From an uncultured Pelagibacteraceae bacterium (GTDB lineage: Bacteria; Pseudomonadota; Alphaproteobacteria; Pelagibacterales; Pelagibacteraceae), in assembly GCA_902566925.1 (NCBI GenBank), contig CACFKO010000010.1, positions 1 through 36,212 of the forward strand: DNA of 36,212 bases, given 5' to 3'. The position numbers were made by a program, and so were the translations under genes. The notes below the pieces were generated by a model. The model saw only the letters and a list, made by a program, of their open reading frames with translations, was not told the DNA's origin and did no database searches. Positions 26,039-34,525 of the stretch are shown in pieces. The stretch's first letter is position 1, and the number at the start of each line of letters is the position of its first letter.

Positions 26039-26956
26039 TTACTTTGTTACCACTAGCCGATTGATTGGCATTGAAAAACGCCCTTGTCTTTCTTGATCAC
26101 CACTCTGTTTTGATACAACTAGAAGATTAGATAACTCAGAAAGCAATATTCTACGAGTCTCTGGTGGCAAGATGAACGAAGCATAAAAAAATCCTGCAGT
26201 AGTTTCGGCCACTTCAGCAACTGATCCGACCATGGATACCATACTAGTTTCGATGCTAATGTTAGCATCTGGAAAAGCTTCACTTAAAAGATTTATTAAA
26301 CTATCTGTACTACGTATTCTTGGATCACCTAAATCAATCTCGCCATACCTAGGTAGCTTAGCTTGTACGTATTTATAGATTAAATTGTATACATCATTAT
26401 ATCCTGGCGCTGCATCCATAGGTCCATTGACCAATGCTGCAAACTTTCCACCTAAGGACAGTACACGAAGGATTTCATTTAACACTGGAGTAATTGGGTT
26501 CATTAATGTCAAAGCCCAATGGCACAGTACAACGTCTATTGAGTTATCATCAATAGCCGTCAAATTTTGTGCTTTTAACTCTAACAGATCAACAGAACCT
26601 TTTGGAAGACGCGCCTTAGCCAGTTCTAATTCTTCAGGACTTATATCCGCTCCTTTTAATTTAAATTTTTTATTACGATCGTATAAGATTTTAAGTAATG
26701 GTCCTGATCCACAAGCAAGATCCAGCACACGGATACCATCAACATCAGGCACAATTTCAGCTAACCATTCATAACTATTACGTCCAGCTTTATCACTGCA
26801 GGAACTTGCACACTTTTCAGTGAAACCTGGATTATTTTGGTGCACAATTCTTAGATGGGCGAGAAGCGCTTTATCATCTGGCTGTTGATTCTTTGCAAGA
26901 CTGTCAGTCCAAATCGAGCTGAGGCCGCTCTGAGCATTTAAATCTTTATTTGACAT
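26039..26956 (-). CDS. Class I SAM-dependent methyltransferase, islet gene
   Basis: A 305-residue methyltransferase of the methyltransferase-11/25 type. Motif I is VLDLACGSGPLL (residues 77-88), the ribose-binding acid is Asp104 in KGADIS, the motif IV region reads DVVLCHWALTLM (141-152), and LSLGGKFAALVNG is the post-motif strand. About 60 residues precede the fold and a long C-terminal part (after about 180) probably forms the substrate cap. A TTG one codon upstream is possible, but the ATG at 26956 is preferred. It overlaps the dioxygenase gene by 11 bases and is its downstream partner. Codon use and G+C differ from the core genes. The substrate is not recognisable. Confidence 0.85.
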   Translation of the reverse strand: MSNKDLNAQSGLSSIWTDSLAKNQQPDDKALLAHLRIVHQNNPGFTEKCASSCSDKAGRNSYEWLAEIVPDVDGIRVLDLACGSGPLLKILYDRNKKFKLKGADISPEELELAKARLPKGSVDLLELKAQNLTAIDDNSIDVVLCHWALTLMNPITPVLNEILRVLSLGGKFAALVNGPMDAAPGYNDVYNLIYKYVQAKLPRYGEIDLGDPRIRSTDSLINLLSEAFPDANISIETSMVSMVGSVAEVAETTAGFFYASFILPPETRRILLSELSNLLVVSKQSGDQERQGRFSMPINRLVVTK

Positions 26957-27941
26957 CAATAGGCCAACAAATTGGATTTAGTGGACTAGCAGCAACTTCG
27001 CCTGGTTTTATATTTGGCATAAATTTTTGCCAATCACCAGAAACCATTGTAGGAGAATTAATCACTCGAGCCCCATCTCTAAAATAAGTATTGGCTAGAG
27101 CTACTCGGCTACGATTAGTTCTATTGCGTGATGCAGTATGAAAATTTAAATTATGGTGAAAGCTAACTTCGCCTAATTCGAATGGAGTTTCATTTACCGT
27201 GACACCATTTTTTTTAAAAATTTCTGAGACCCCACGGTCATAGCCTGTACCAGTCTTTTCAAATGTAACGGCATTTACTATTTTGTGGACATCTAGCGGA
27301 TAGGCGAAAGAGAGCGGTCCCATCTCAACAGGCGTTGGTTGTGCTGGTACCCAAGCGGTGACCACATCATTAGTATCTAATGGAAAATGATGGTCGTCGA
27401 AGTGCCAAGGTGTTCTACCACAACCAGCTTGCTTTGCTAAAACGTTATCGTGGTAAAGTCTAACAGCTGATACCCCAAGTAGATCCGCTGAAATTTGTCC
27501 TAGACGTGGTGATAATACATAGGAACGTAGTAATTCATTTTTTGGCCATGTCATTTCTAAACTAAGGAATCTGTCATACGCTTCTTTATCAGGATCAACG
27601 TCAAATTCTTTTTTTAAAAGCTTGATCAACTCAGCTCTAAGTTTAAGCACTACCCCTGGTGAGAAAACTTTTTTGAGTTTGATAAAACCATTTTTTCTAA
27701 AGAAATCAATTTGTTCATTTTTTAATGGGTAAACCTCGGTCAGTTCAGAAACAACCTCATCATCAGTTGGGATTGCAACATTTGGTAAAGGTTCGGCGTT
27801 TATTATTGGATCCTTTTTTTCGTCATTATCTGCTAGACCAACATACCAATCCCACCAGGCTTGATTATCTTTATCCCATGGCTTACTGATATCAGCAGCG
27901 TCAGATATTTTTGAATTTATCTTGTCCCAATATTTTTTCAT
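26946..27941 (-). CDS. Phytanoyl-CoA dioxygenase (PhyH)-family Fe(II)/2-oxoglutarate oxygenase, islet gene
   Basis: A 331-residue oxygenase. The iron triad is intact: His180 and Asp182 in TPWHFDDHH and distal His268 in NFHTASRN; Arg279, eleven residues on, is placed to bind 2-oxoglutarate. LYHDNVLAKQ (162-171) and TAWVPAQPT are further PhyH-type landmarks. HxD rather than HxA/G argues for a hydroxylase, not a halogenase. A tryptophan-rich N-terminal stretch (WDKDNQAWWDWYVGLAD, residues 22-38) precedes the fold and may be a distinct cap. First gene of the two-gene unit, 79 bases after the co-directional slt; no good Shine-Dalgarno, and a weak TATAGA lies about 10 bases before the ATG. The substrate is unknown. 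Confidence 0.86.
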   Translation of the reverse strand: MKKYWDKINSKISDAADISKPWDKDNQAWWDWYVGLADNDEKKDPIINAEPLPNVAIPTDDEVVSELTEVYPLKNEQIDFFRKNGFIKLKKVFSPGVVLKLRAELIKLLKKEFDVDPDKEAYDRFLSLEMTWPKNELLRSYVLSPRLGQISADLLGVSAVRLYHDNVLAKQAGCGRTPWHFDDHHFPLDTNDVVTAWVPAQPTPVEMGPLSFAYPLDVHKIVNAVTFEKTGTGYDRGVSEIFKKNGVTVNETPFELGEVSFHHNLNFHTASRNRTNRSRVALANTYFRDGARVINSPTMVSGDWQKFMPNIKPGEVAASPLNPICWPIDVK

Positions 27942-28006
27942 ATAAATAATCTATACTGTTTTTTTAAATTAGTAAGTACCCTTTTTGACCTTTTTTAAGA
28001 AACCTG

Positions 28007-28016
28007 CTCTCCGCCA
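28007..28016 (+). repeat. Imperfect copy of the tRNA-Ser 3' end (att-like)
   Basis: CTCTCCGCCA matches CTCACCGCCA at the end of tRNA-Ser (26016-26025) at nine of ten positions, in the same orientation, in the gap between the islet and slt. It is not part of another tRNA: no T arm precedes it. It fits a decayed attachment-site duplication; the short length leaves chance possible. Confidence 0.4.
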
Positions 28017-28020
28017 GATT

Positions 28021-30339
28021 TTATCTAAGAAAATTTTCTAACTCTACGGATTTGCCGGAAAGCATATACTTATAAACGTTGGCATTTTCTAAAACTCTTT
28101 GAACATAATTTCTGGTTTCCTTAAACTTTATTAATTCTATCCAATTAACAAAATCAATATTTCCTTTGGTTGGATCTCCATTAATTTTTCTCCAATATTT
28201 TACCCTTTTTGGTCCTGCGTTATATGCTGCAATAGCAAAGGGATAAACCTCTTTATACTCATTCAAAAGTGAATTGAAATAATATGTGCCTAATCTAATA
28301 TTATATTCAGGATCAGAAGTTAATTTACTTTTTCTATAAGGAACCTTCATTTGTTTAGCTACAAGTTTTGCAGTATAAGTCATGAGCTGCATCATTCCTT
28401 TTGCTCCAGCGTAACTATTTGCTTTTGGATCAAACTCGCTTTCTTGTCTTGTAATTGCTAAAATTATTTCTTGTGATGGCATTCCTTTACCATTAATAAC
28501 TCTAGGTGTTGTTATAATTGGATAATTAAATTTATTATAAAATCTCTTTTCGTATGATGCTTTTTTAGAAATTTGAATGGCATAATCATATCTTCCAATT
28601 TCAGTTGCAAGTTTAGCCGCAAGAACCTCACTACCTTTGTCAATATTTACATCTGCGAGATGTTTAATGATATCTTTACTATATTTAGTTTTATTTAACT
28701 CTTTTAGAAGAATGACATGTTTTACTAATGGGTTATTATTAAATTCTTTTTCATAATTCATTGAATATTTCGATTGATCATTTAATTGAAATTCACCAGT
28801 AGGATTAATTTTTTTATAGCATAACTGTCCATAATATGTAGTTAAATACTTTGAACCTTCTTTAAAAAAGTTTTCTGACATTTTTTTCTTCCCAAGTTTT
28901 TCATACGTTATTCCTGTCCAATAAGCTCCTCTTGCCAAACTAATTGGGTAACCTACATTTTCATAAAAAGTTATAAAATGTTTTAAAGCTGTATTTGGAT
29001 CATTTAAAAAACTTAGCGCTATCCAACCAGACATCCATTCTGCTTCTGCAAACTCAGCTCCCTCAATTAAGGAATGGTTTTTTGATACTTCGTAAGCCTT
29101 TTGATATTTTTTCTTATATATTAAAGATCTCGATACTATATGACGTTCTTTCCACCATAAATCTGCTCGAACCAATTTATCATAATTGTTGGGGGCTTGA
29201 TCAATTATTTCCAAGGAAGATTCTAATCTTCCTCTTCTTCTTCTCCATTTTAATCTATCGTATTTTAAACCAATATCTGATTTTAATCTTGCCGGAACTT
29301 GTGCTATTGCATTATCAACACCATATGAATTACTCATCAATATTTGTCTTGCATTGTATAAGGCTCTATGGTCCTTAGGGAGATACCTTAATATTCTTTT
29401 TAAATCCCAATACTTATATTCCCATGCCATATAATCTGCTCTTTTAATATGATCCGAGGTATTTAAAAATTTTTTATATTTTTTATTAAGATATCTAAGA
29501 TCATTTGAAGACAAAGATGCATCAATCCATCCTTCCTTTATTAGCTTAGATGCTTTATCTAGGCTACCTTTTAAAAAATAAGATTCTCCAAGTTTTATTT
29601 TTCCGAAACCACTTAAAGGAGGTGAAGATTCAAACCAACCTATAACGGTATTCGGGCTGTTAGTTTTTAGATTAATTTTGTGTTCTGCTAAATATTTCAG
29701 TCTATTAATTCTTGGATAATCTGGATTTTTATCAATAAAATTTATATAATCAGTGAAAGTAGCTTTATTGCTTTTTTCCTTTAAATATATCCACAAAACT
29801 AAATTTTTAAAATCTTTATCTTTTATTTTTTTTGTAATTCTAAATGCAGTATTCCACTTTTTTTCATTAATATTTAAAAAAACTTCTTTAGCATATGCGT
29901 AATCTTTTTTTGAAAGAATCACAGACTCAAGGGCCTGTTTGCTTAAAGTTTTTTGGTAAGTTACAGGTTTTTTTTCTGGAAATACAAAAGATTTTTTATT
30001 TTCTATATCAACTAAATTTGAAGAAGCCACCTTTTCTTTCTGAACCGGTTTACTTATCGGTTTGATCGAGGTCTTACTTTTTATTTTTTCAACTTTTTTA
30101 ACTACTTTTTTTATCTGAGGTTTATTTTTGGGTAAAATATTTTTTTTTCTAATAGTAAGTTTTTTTTCTAGCTGAGGTTTTTCTGCAGGCAAAATGGTTG
30201 TTAATTTATCCTTTTTAATTGATATGGATATTTTTTTTGGTTTTGTTTTGGGTAAAATTATAGAGTTTGTATCTGCGTAAGCAGAAGAATACAGAAAAGC
30301 AATGAATAAAAAAACTAGACTAATTAAATGTTTAAGCAT
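28021..30339 (-). CDS. slt: Soluble lytic murein transglycosylase
   Basis: Periplasmic enzyme that cleaves peptidoglycan between MurNAc and GlcNAc. From the chosen start it has 772 residues: signal peptide (LKHLISLVFLFIAFLYSSAYA), then about 130 residues rich in Lys and Pro with repeats of the form LPKxKP, then an alpha-helical superhelix typical of Slt70, and a C-terminal catalytic domain with Glu633 in ITRQESEFDPKANSYAGAKG and YPFAIAAYNAGP. The frame extends 16 codons further upstream, into dapA; the ATG at 30339 gives a clean signal peptide and a 40-base divergent gap, so it is preferred. Arginines are nearly all AGA, unlike the adjacent islet. Confidence 0.93.
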   Translation of the reverse strand: MLKHLISLVFLFIAFLYSSAYADTNSIILPKTKPKKISISIKKDKLTTILPAEKPQLEKKLTIRKKNILPKNKPQIKKVVKKVEKIKSKTSIKPISKPVQKEKVASSNLVDIENKKSFVFPEKKPVTYQKTLSKQALESVILSKKDYAYAKEVFLNINEKKWNTAFRITKKIKDKDFKNLVLWIYLKEKSNKATFTDYINFIDKNPDYPRINRLKYLAEHKINLKTNSPNTVIGWFESSPPLSGFGKIKLGESYFLKGSLDKASKLIKEGWIDASLSSNDLRYLNKKYKKFLNTSDHIKRADYMAWEYKYWDLKRILRYLPKDHRALYNARQILMSNSYGVDNAIAQVPARLKSDIGLKYDRLKWRRRRGRLESSLEIIDQAPNNYDKLVRADLWWKERHIVSRSLIYKKKYQKAYEVSKNHSLIEGAEFAEAEWMSGWIALSFLNDPNTALKHFITFYENVGYPISLARGAYWTGITYEKLGKKKMSENFFKEGSKYLTTYYGQLCYKKINPTGEFQLNDQSKYSMNYEKEFNNNPLVKHVILLKELNKTKYSKDIIKHLADVNIDKGSEVLAAKLATEIGRYDYAIQISKKASYEKRFYNKFNYPIITTPRVINGKGMPSQEIILAITRQESEFDPKANSYAGAKGMMQLMTYTAKLVAKQMKVPYRKSKLTSDPEYNIRLGTYYFNSLLNEYKEVYPFAIAAYNAGPKRVKYWRKINGDPTKGNIDFVNWIELIKFKETRNYVQRVLENANVYKYMLSGKSVELENFLR

Positions 30340-30379
30340 AAAATTTTGAAAGATTAAATTAATTACTATATAAAGAATT

Positions 30380-31252
30380 ATGTTCAAAGGTTCAATTGTA
30401 GCTTTAATAACGCCATTTAAAGATAATCTAATGGATGAAGATACTTATATATCCCTTATTCACCATCATATTGCCAATGGAACAAAAGGGGTAGTGCCCG
30501 CGGGCACAACTGGTGAATCACCAACTTTAGATCACGATGAACATAAAAGAGTAATTGAAATCGCTGTTAAGGAATGTAAAGGGAAAATTCCAGTTATAGC
30601 TGGAACAGGATCTAACTCAACTGCTGAGGCAGTTGAACTATCAAAGCATGCAGAAAAATCAGGTGCAGATGGTTTATTGATAGTGACTCCTTACTATAAT
30701 AAACCAACACAAGAAGGACTTTACCAGCATTATAAAAAAATTAACGATAATGTAGGTATACCAATTATTATTTATAATATTCCGCCGCGATCAGTAATCG
30801 ATATGTCCGTTGATACTATGGCTAGACTCTTTGAATTAAAAAATATAGTTGGTGTCAAAGATGCAACAGCAGATTTAAATAGAGTTGATCAACAATTAAA
30901 AAAAATGGGTCCCGAATTTATCCAGTTATCAGGAGAAGATGGAACAGCTTTAGAATTTAATATGAGAGGTGGTGTCGGATGTATTTCGGTGAGCGCTAAT
31001 GTTGCAGCAAAATTATGTTCTGAATTTCAAGAAGCTTGTTTAAATAAAGACAATACAACTGCAAAAGAAATCGATAAAAAGTTAATGCCACTACATAAAG
31101 CTTTATTTATTGAAAGCAATCCGAGTCCAGTTAAGTATGCTGCAAGTTTATTAAATTTATCTTCTGACGATGTTAGATTACCGTTAGTAAAACTTACGGA
31201 TAAAACAAAGAAAGAAGTAGAGAAAGCTTTAAAGATTGCCAATCTGCTTTAA
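30380..31252 (+). CDS. dapA: 4-hydroxy-tetrahydrodipicolinate synthase
   Basis: Condenses pyruvate and aspartate semialdehyde in lysine/diaminopimelate synthesis. The 290-residue barrel has GTTGESPTL (Thr43, Thr44), [14 protein letters not shown] with Tyr106, YNIPPRSV with Tyr132, and Schiff-base Lys160 in VGVKDATAD; all catalytic residues are present. It is divergent from slt and begins the rightward run through lepB; its stop overlaps the smpB ATG by one base. The slt/dapA-smpB arrangement is a conserved alphaproteobacterial neighbourhood. Confidence 0.96.
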   Translation: MFKGSIVALITPFKDNLMDEDTYISLIHHHIANGTKGVVPAGTTGESPTLDHDEHKRVIEIAVKECKGKIPVIAGTGSNSTAEAVELSKHAEKSGADGLLIVTPYYNKPTQEGLYQHYKKINDNVGIPIIIYNIPPRSVIDMSVDTMARLFELKNIVGVKDATADLNRVDQQLKKMGPEFIQLSGEDGTALEFNMRGGVGCISVSANVAAKLCSEFQEACLNKDNTTAKEIDKKLMPLHKALFIESNPSPVKYAASLLNLSSDDVRLPLVKLTDKTKKEVEKALKIANLL

Positions 31253-31722
31253 TGAAAGCAAGAAAAAATACTGGTATAAAAATTGTATGCAATAATAGAA
31301 AAGCAAGATTTAATTATTTTTTTCACGAATTAATAGAGGCAGGCATAGTTTTAAAAGGATCAGAGGTTAAATCACTTAGAGATGGGAAAGCAAATATTAC
31401 TGATGCTTACGCAACTGATAGCCGGGGAGAAGTTTACTTAATTAATTCACACATACCTTTATATAAAGAATCTAGTTACAACAACCATAACCCAAGAGAT
31501 ATGAGAAAACTCCTACTTAACAAAAAAGAAATTAATAAGGTGATAGGAAAGATTAATAGAGAAGGATTAACAATCGTTCCAACAAAAATATATTTTAAAA
31601 AAGGAAAAGCAAAAGTAGAGCTTGCCATAGCTAAAGGAAAAAAACTTTATGATAAAAGACATGTTAAGAAAAAAAGGGACTGGCAAAGAGAGCAAGCCAG
31701 GATATTAAGTAGAAATAAATAA
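31252..31722 (+). CDS. smpB: SsrA-binding protein SmpB
   Basis: Partner of tmRNA in rescue of stalled ribosomes. The 156-residue protein has the OB-fold signature [22 protein letters not shown], then [21 protein letters not shown], and the basic C-terminal tail [20 protein letters not shown] that mimics the anticodon stem in the decoding centre. It overlaps dapA and folK by one base each, so three genes are translationally chained. tmRNA (ssrA) is not in the window. Confidence 0.96.
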   Translation: MKARKNTGIKIVCNNRKARFNYFFHELIEAGIVLKGSEVKSLRDGKANITDAYATDSRGEVYLINSHIPLYKESSYNNHNPRDMRKLLLNKKEINKVIGKINREGLTIVPTKIYFKKGKAKVELAIAKGKKLYDKRHVKKKRDWQREQARILSRNK

Positions 31723-32252
31723 TGATTTATCTAGGAATTGGATCAAATCTATCATCTAGTTTTGGCAATAGATTTGCAAATATAAATTTTGCTATTTCTT
31801 TTTTGGAAGAAAAAAAAATAAATTTAGTTAAAAAATCAAGTTTTTATGAGACTTTTTCTTATCCAAAAAAAGAGAATCCAAAATTTATTAATATCGTAAT
31901 AGCTGTTAAGACATCCTTGCCACCTAAGGATTTGATGCAAGTCTTGATATCGATTGAAGAAAAACTTGAAAGAAAAAGGTTAAAAAAAAACGATCCTAGA
32001 ACATGTGATATTGATATTATAGATTACAACAGGGAAATTATTAATTCTAAACTGAATAATTTTGAGTTTAAAATTCCTCATCAATCTATGTTTAATAGAA
32101 ATTTTGTATTATATCCACTAAAGGAAATATGTCCTAATTGGACACACCCAATAAGCAAAATATCTATAGACGATTTAATTAAAAATATAAAAAAAATTAA
32201 TAATGAGATTACAAAATTATCTGAAAATGATATAAATAGTTATGTTAAATAA
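31722..32252 (+). CDS. folK: 2-amino-4-hydroxy-6-hydroxymethyldihydropteridine diphosphokinase
   Basis: Pyrophosphorylates the pterin precursor in folate synthesis. The 176-residue HPPK has YLGIGSNLSSSFGNR at the N-terminus, SSFYETFSYP, NPKFINIVIAV, and the Mg-ATP motif with DPRTCDIDIIDYN, then IPHQSMFNRNFVLYPLKEI. The C-terminus has about 25 extra lysine- and isoleucine-rich residues. It starts on the last base of smpB and overlaps rsh by 11 bases. In many alphaproteobacteria rpoZ lies just before the rsh gene; here there is no room for it. Confidence 0.93.
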   Translation: MIYLGIGSNLSSSFGNRFANINFAISFLEEKKINLVKKSSFYETFSYPKKENPKFINIVIAVKTSLPPKDLMQVLISIEEKLERKRLKKNDPRTCDIDIIDYNREIINSKLNNFEFKIPHQSMFNRNFVLYPLKEICPNWTHPISKISIDDLIKNIKKINNEITKLSENDINSYVK

Positions 32253-33987
32253 CGAGGAATTAATAAAAAAAGTAAAATCTTATAATAGATTTTTTAACCC
32301 AGATGCTTTGACAAAGGCCTACAACTTTGCATTAGAAGCGCATAAAAACCAAAAAAGAGATGAGGGTATTCCATATGTTAGTCATCCAATTGCCGTTGCA
32401 AACATACTCACTGAACTTAAATTAGATAGCGCCACTATAACAACCGGCCTTTTACATGACACAGTCGAAGATACTAAAGCTACATATGATAGTGTTAAAA
32501 AAGAATTTGGAAAAGAGGTTGCCGATTTAGTTGATGGCGTAACAAAAATTTCAGCTTTGGAAGAGAAAGCTGTTCAAAATTCTAAAGCAGAAAATTTTAG
32601 AAAATTAATACTCGCTACCTCCAAAGATATACGAGTTCTTCTAGTAAAATTAGCTGACAGGCTTCACAACATGAGAACAATTCATTATTTAATAGATAAA
32701 GAGAAAAAAATTAGAAAAGCTAAGGAAACAATGGAAATTTATGCACCTCTAGCAGACAGAATGGGAATGAATAGGATTAGAGATGAATTAGAAGACTTAT
32801 CTTTTTCAATTTTAAATTCTGAAGCCCGAAATCTAATTTTAGAAAGGTTAACTTTTATTAAAAATAAGAGAGAGGATATTATTAATAACGTTTATGACGA
32901 ACTAAACAAACTTCTTAAATCTAATAATATAGATGCAGAAATAACAGGCAGGGAAAAAACTCCATTCTCTATTTGGCGAAAGATGCAAAGTAAGAGAATT
33001 TCTTTAGAACAACTTACTGATATTGTTGGATTCAGGGTTATAGTAAAAAATATTAATGATTGTTATATAACTTTAGGAATATTTCATAATGAGTATTCTG
33101 CAATACCAGGAAAATTTAAAGATTACATATCTACACCCAAAATAAATCAATACAAATCCATCCATACAGCTGTCATAGGCCCGATGAAAAAAAGAATTGA
33201 GATTCAAATACGCACAAAACCTATGCATGAGTTTGCTGAAAGAGGAATAGCATCTCATTGGAAATACAAGTCATCTGAGAAATTTTCTGAATTGTCATGG
33301 AAAGAATATGATTGGTTACGAGATCTTGTTGAAATAATTGAAACTGGAGGAAGTCCTGAACATTATTTTGAATTTACAAAACTTCAAATGTTTCAAGACA
33401 ATGTTTTTTGTTTTACCCCCAAGGGTGCAGTAATTAAATTACCAAGAGATGCGACACCTATAGATTTTGCATATGCTGTACATACAAAAATAGGTGATAC
33501 AGCAATTGGTTGTGAAATAAATGGAAGAACTTCTCCTCTCCAGTCAAAGCTAAATAATGGTGATATGATAAAAATTCAAACTTCCAAAAAAGTTTCTCCT
33601 TCACTACATTGGCTATCTTCAAGTAAAACAGGTAAGGCTAGGGCCTCAATCAGAAAGCACTGGCAAGGCAAACTATTAGAAAATGAATCCCAAAAAAAGG
33701 AATACACCTCAACATTATCTATTGATCTACCTCATAAACCTGGAATTTTGGGCAAAGTTAGTACGTTAATTGGACTAAACGATGCTAATATAATCAACAT
33801 CGAATTAACCAAAAGAAGCAAAGATTATTTACAATTTTTGTTTGATTTGCAAATTAAAGATTTAAAAAACTTTACAAACTTGATAAGTCAACTTAAGCAA
33901 GAAGATTTAAAATTTAAAGTAATTCGTCATAAAAAGAAAAAGTATGCTTTCATACAAAGAGTCCTTAAAAATTTTAAAAGAAACTGA
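32242..33987 (+). CDS. spoT: Bifunctional (p)ppGpp synthetase/hydrolase, compact form
   Basis: Makes and degrades the stringent-response alarmone. The 581-residue protein has the HD hydrolase domain with all metal residues (His48 in SHP, His72-Asp73, Glu76-Asp77, Asp139 in LADRLHNM), the synthetase domain (GREKTPFSIWRKM from 236, FKDYIS from 292, YKSIHTAV from 304, EIQIRT from 320, HEFAERGIASHW), a TGS domain (about 386-447), and a C-terminal ACT domain (about 490-560). TGKARASIRKHW at 463-474 is followed almost at once by ACT, so the helical and zinc-finger/conserved-cysteine regions of roughly 700-residue Rel/SpoT proteins are missing. KFKD at 291-294 resembles the RxKD charge type of bifunctional enzymes. 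It overlaps pyrE by 44 bases. Confidence 0.94.
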   Translation: MLNNEELIKKVKSYNRFFNPDALTKAYNFALEAHKNQKRDEGIPYVSHPIAVANILTELKLDSATITTGLLHDTVEDTKATYDSVKKEFGKEVADLVDGVTKISALEEKAVQNSKAENFRKLILATSKDIRVLLVKLADRLHNMRTIHYLIDKEKKIRKAKETMEIYAPLADRMGMNRIRDELEDLSFSILNSEARNLILERLTFIKNKREDIINNVYDELNKLLKSNNIDAEITGREKTPFSIWRKMQSKRISLEQLTDIVGFRVIVKNINDCYITLGIFHNEYSAIPGKFKDYISTPKINQYKSIHTAVIGPMKKRIEIQIRTKPMHEFAERGIASHWKYKSSEKFSELSWKEYDWLRDLVEIIETGGSPEHYFEFTKLQMFQDNVFCFTPKGAVIKLPRDATPIDFAYAVHTKIGDTAIGCEINGRTSPLQSKLNNGDMIKIQTSKKVSPSLHWLSSSKTGKARASIRKHWQGKLLENESQKKEYTSTLSIDLPHKPGILGKVSTLIGLNDANIINIELTKRSKDYLQFLFDLQIKDLKNFTNLISQLKQEDLKFKVIRHKKKKYAFIQRVLKNFKRN

Positions 33988-34525
33988 TGCTCTATTGGAG
34001 GGCCATTTTATTTTATCTTCAGGTCTCCATAGCGATAAATATGTTCAATGCGCCAAACTCCTAAGCAAACCTGGAAAAGCAAAAGAGATATGCTCTTCAC
34101 TAGCAAAAAAAATAATTGAAAAATATAAAAATATAGATCTTATATTATCACCCGCTATCGGTGGAATAGTTATAGGTTATGAGATCGGAAGAATTTTAAA
34201 TATAGAAACTATATTTGCTGAAAGAATTAATGGAGAATTTAATTTGAGAAGAGGTTTTAAAATAAATAAGGGACAAAAAATTCTAGTAGTTGAGGATGTA
34301 ATTACAACAGGTAAATCAAGCTTAGAATGCTCAGAATTAGGAAAAAAAGCAAATGCAGAAATTATTGGGTACGCTTGTTTAATAGATAGATCTAATGGAA
34401 AAAGTCAAATTGATAAAAAAATTATTTCTCAAATTGAAATTGAAATTCCTACCTATGATAAGAAAAATTTACCCAAGCATCTGGAAAAAATAAAAGCTAT
34501 TAAACCAGGAAGTAGAAATTTATAA
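33944..34525 (+). CDS. pyrE: Orotate phosphoribosyltransferase
   Basis: Joins orotate to PRPP to give orotidine monophosphate. The 193-residue enzyme has the N-terminal LLEGHFILSSGLHSDKYVQCAKL block that binds orotate, SPAIGGIVIGYEIGR, and the PRPP loop ILVVEDVITTGKSS. The ATG at 33944 lies 44 bases inside the rsh frame; it gives the expected N-terminus and no later ATG leaves room for the GHFxLSSGxHS block. The stop overlaps pdxJ by one base. The rsh-pyrE-pdxJ-acpS-lepB order is a conserved alphaproteobacterial string. Confidence 0.95.
   Translation: MLSYKESLKILKETDALLEGHFILSSGLHSDKYVQCAKLLSKPGKAKEICSSLAKKIIEKYKNIDLILSPAIGGIVIGYEIGRILNIETIFAERINGEFNLRRGFKINKGQKILVVEDVITTGKSSLECSELGKKANAEIIGYACLIDRSNGKSQIDKKIISQIEIEIPTYDKKNLPKHLEKIKAIKPGSRNL

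Larger units (their letters stand above)
26026..28016. mobile_element. Putative two-gene islet inserted at tRNA-Ser
   Basis: Between the tRNA-Ser 3' end and the slt gene sit two co-directional genes whose composition breaks from both sides: the line 27301-27360 has 35 G+C of 60, against 19 of 60 at 28561-28620 in slt. Arginine codons here include CGC, CGT and CGA, while neighbours use almost only AGA. A 9-of-10 match to the tRNA end (CTCACCGCCA) occurs at 28007-28016. No integrase or transposase is present, so this is a cargo remnant or a swapped cassette rather than an active element. Confidence 0.5.

Noticed and set aside
28001..28020. A second tRNA ending at 28016
   Set aside because: The CCGCCA end is there but no T arm, variable arm or acceptor partner precedes it, so only a 3'-end fragment is supported.
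26026..28020. An integrase, transposase or inverted-repeat transposon accounting for the islet
   Set aside because: Both genes are metabolic enzymes and I found no recombinase or terminal inverted repeats in the segment.
30340..30387. Upstream start for slt at 30387
   Set aside because: It would overlap dapA and put 16 residues before an otherwise normal signal peptide.
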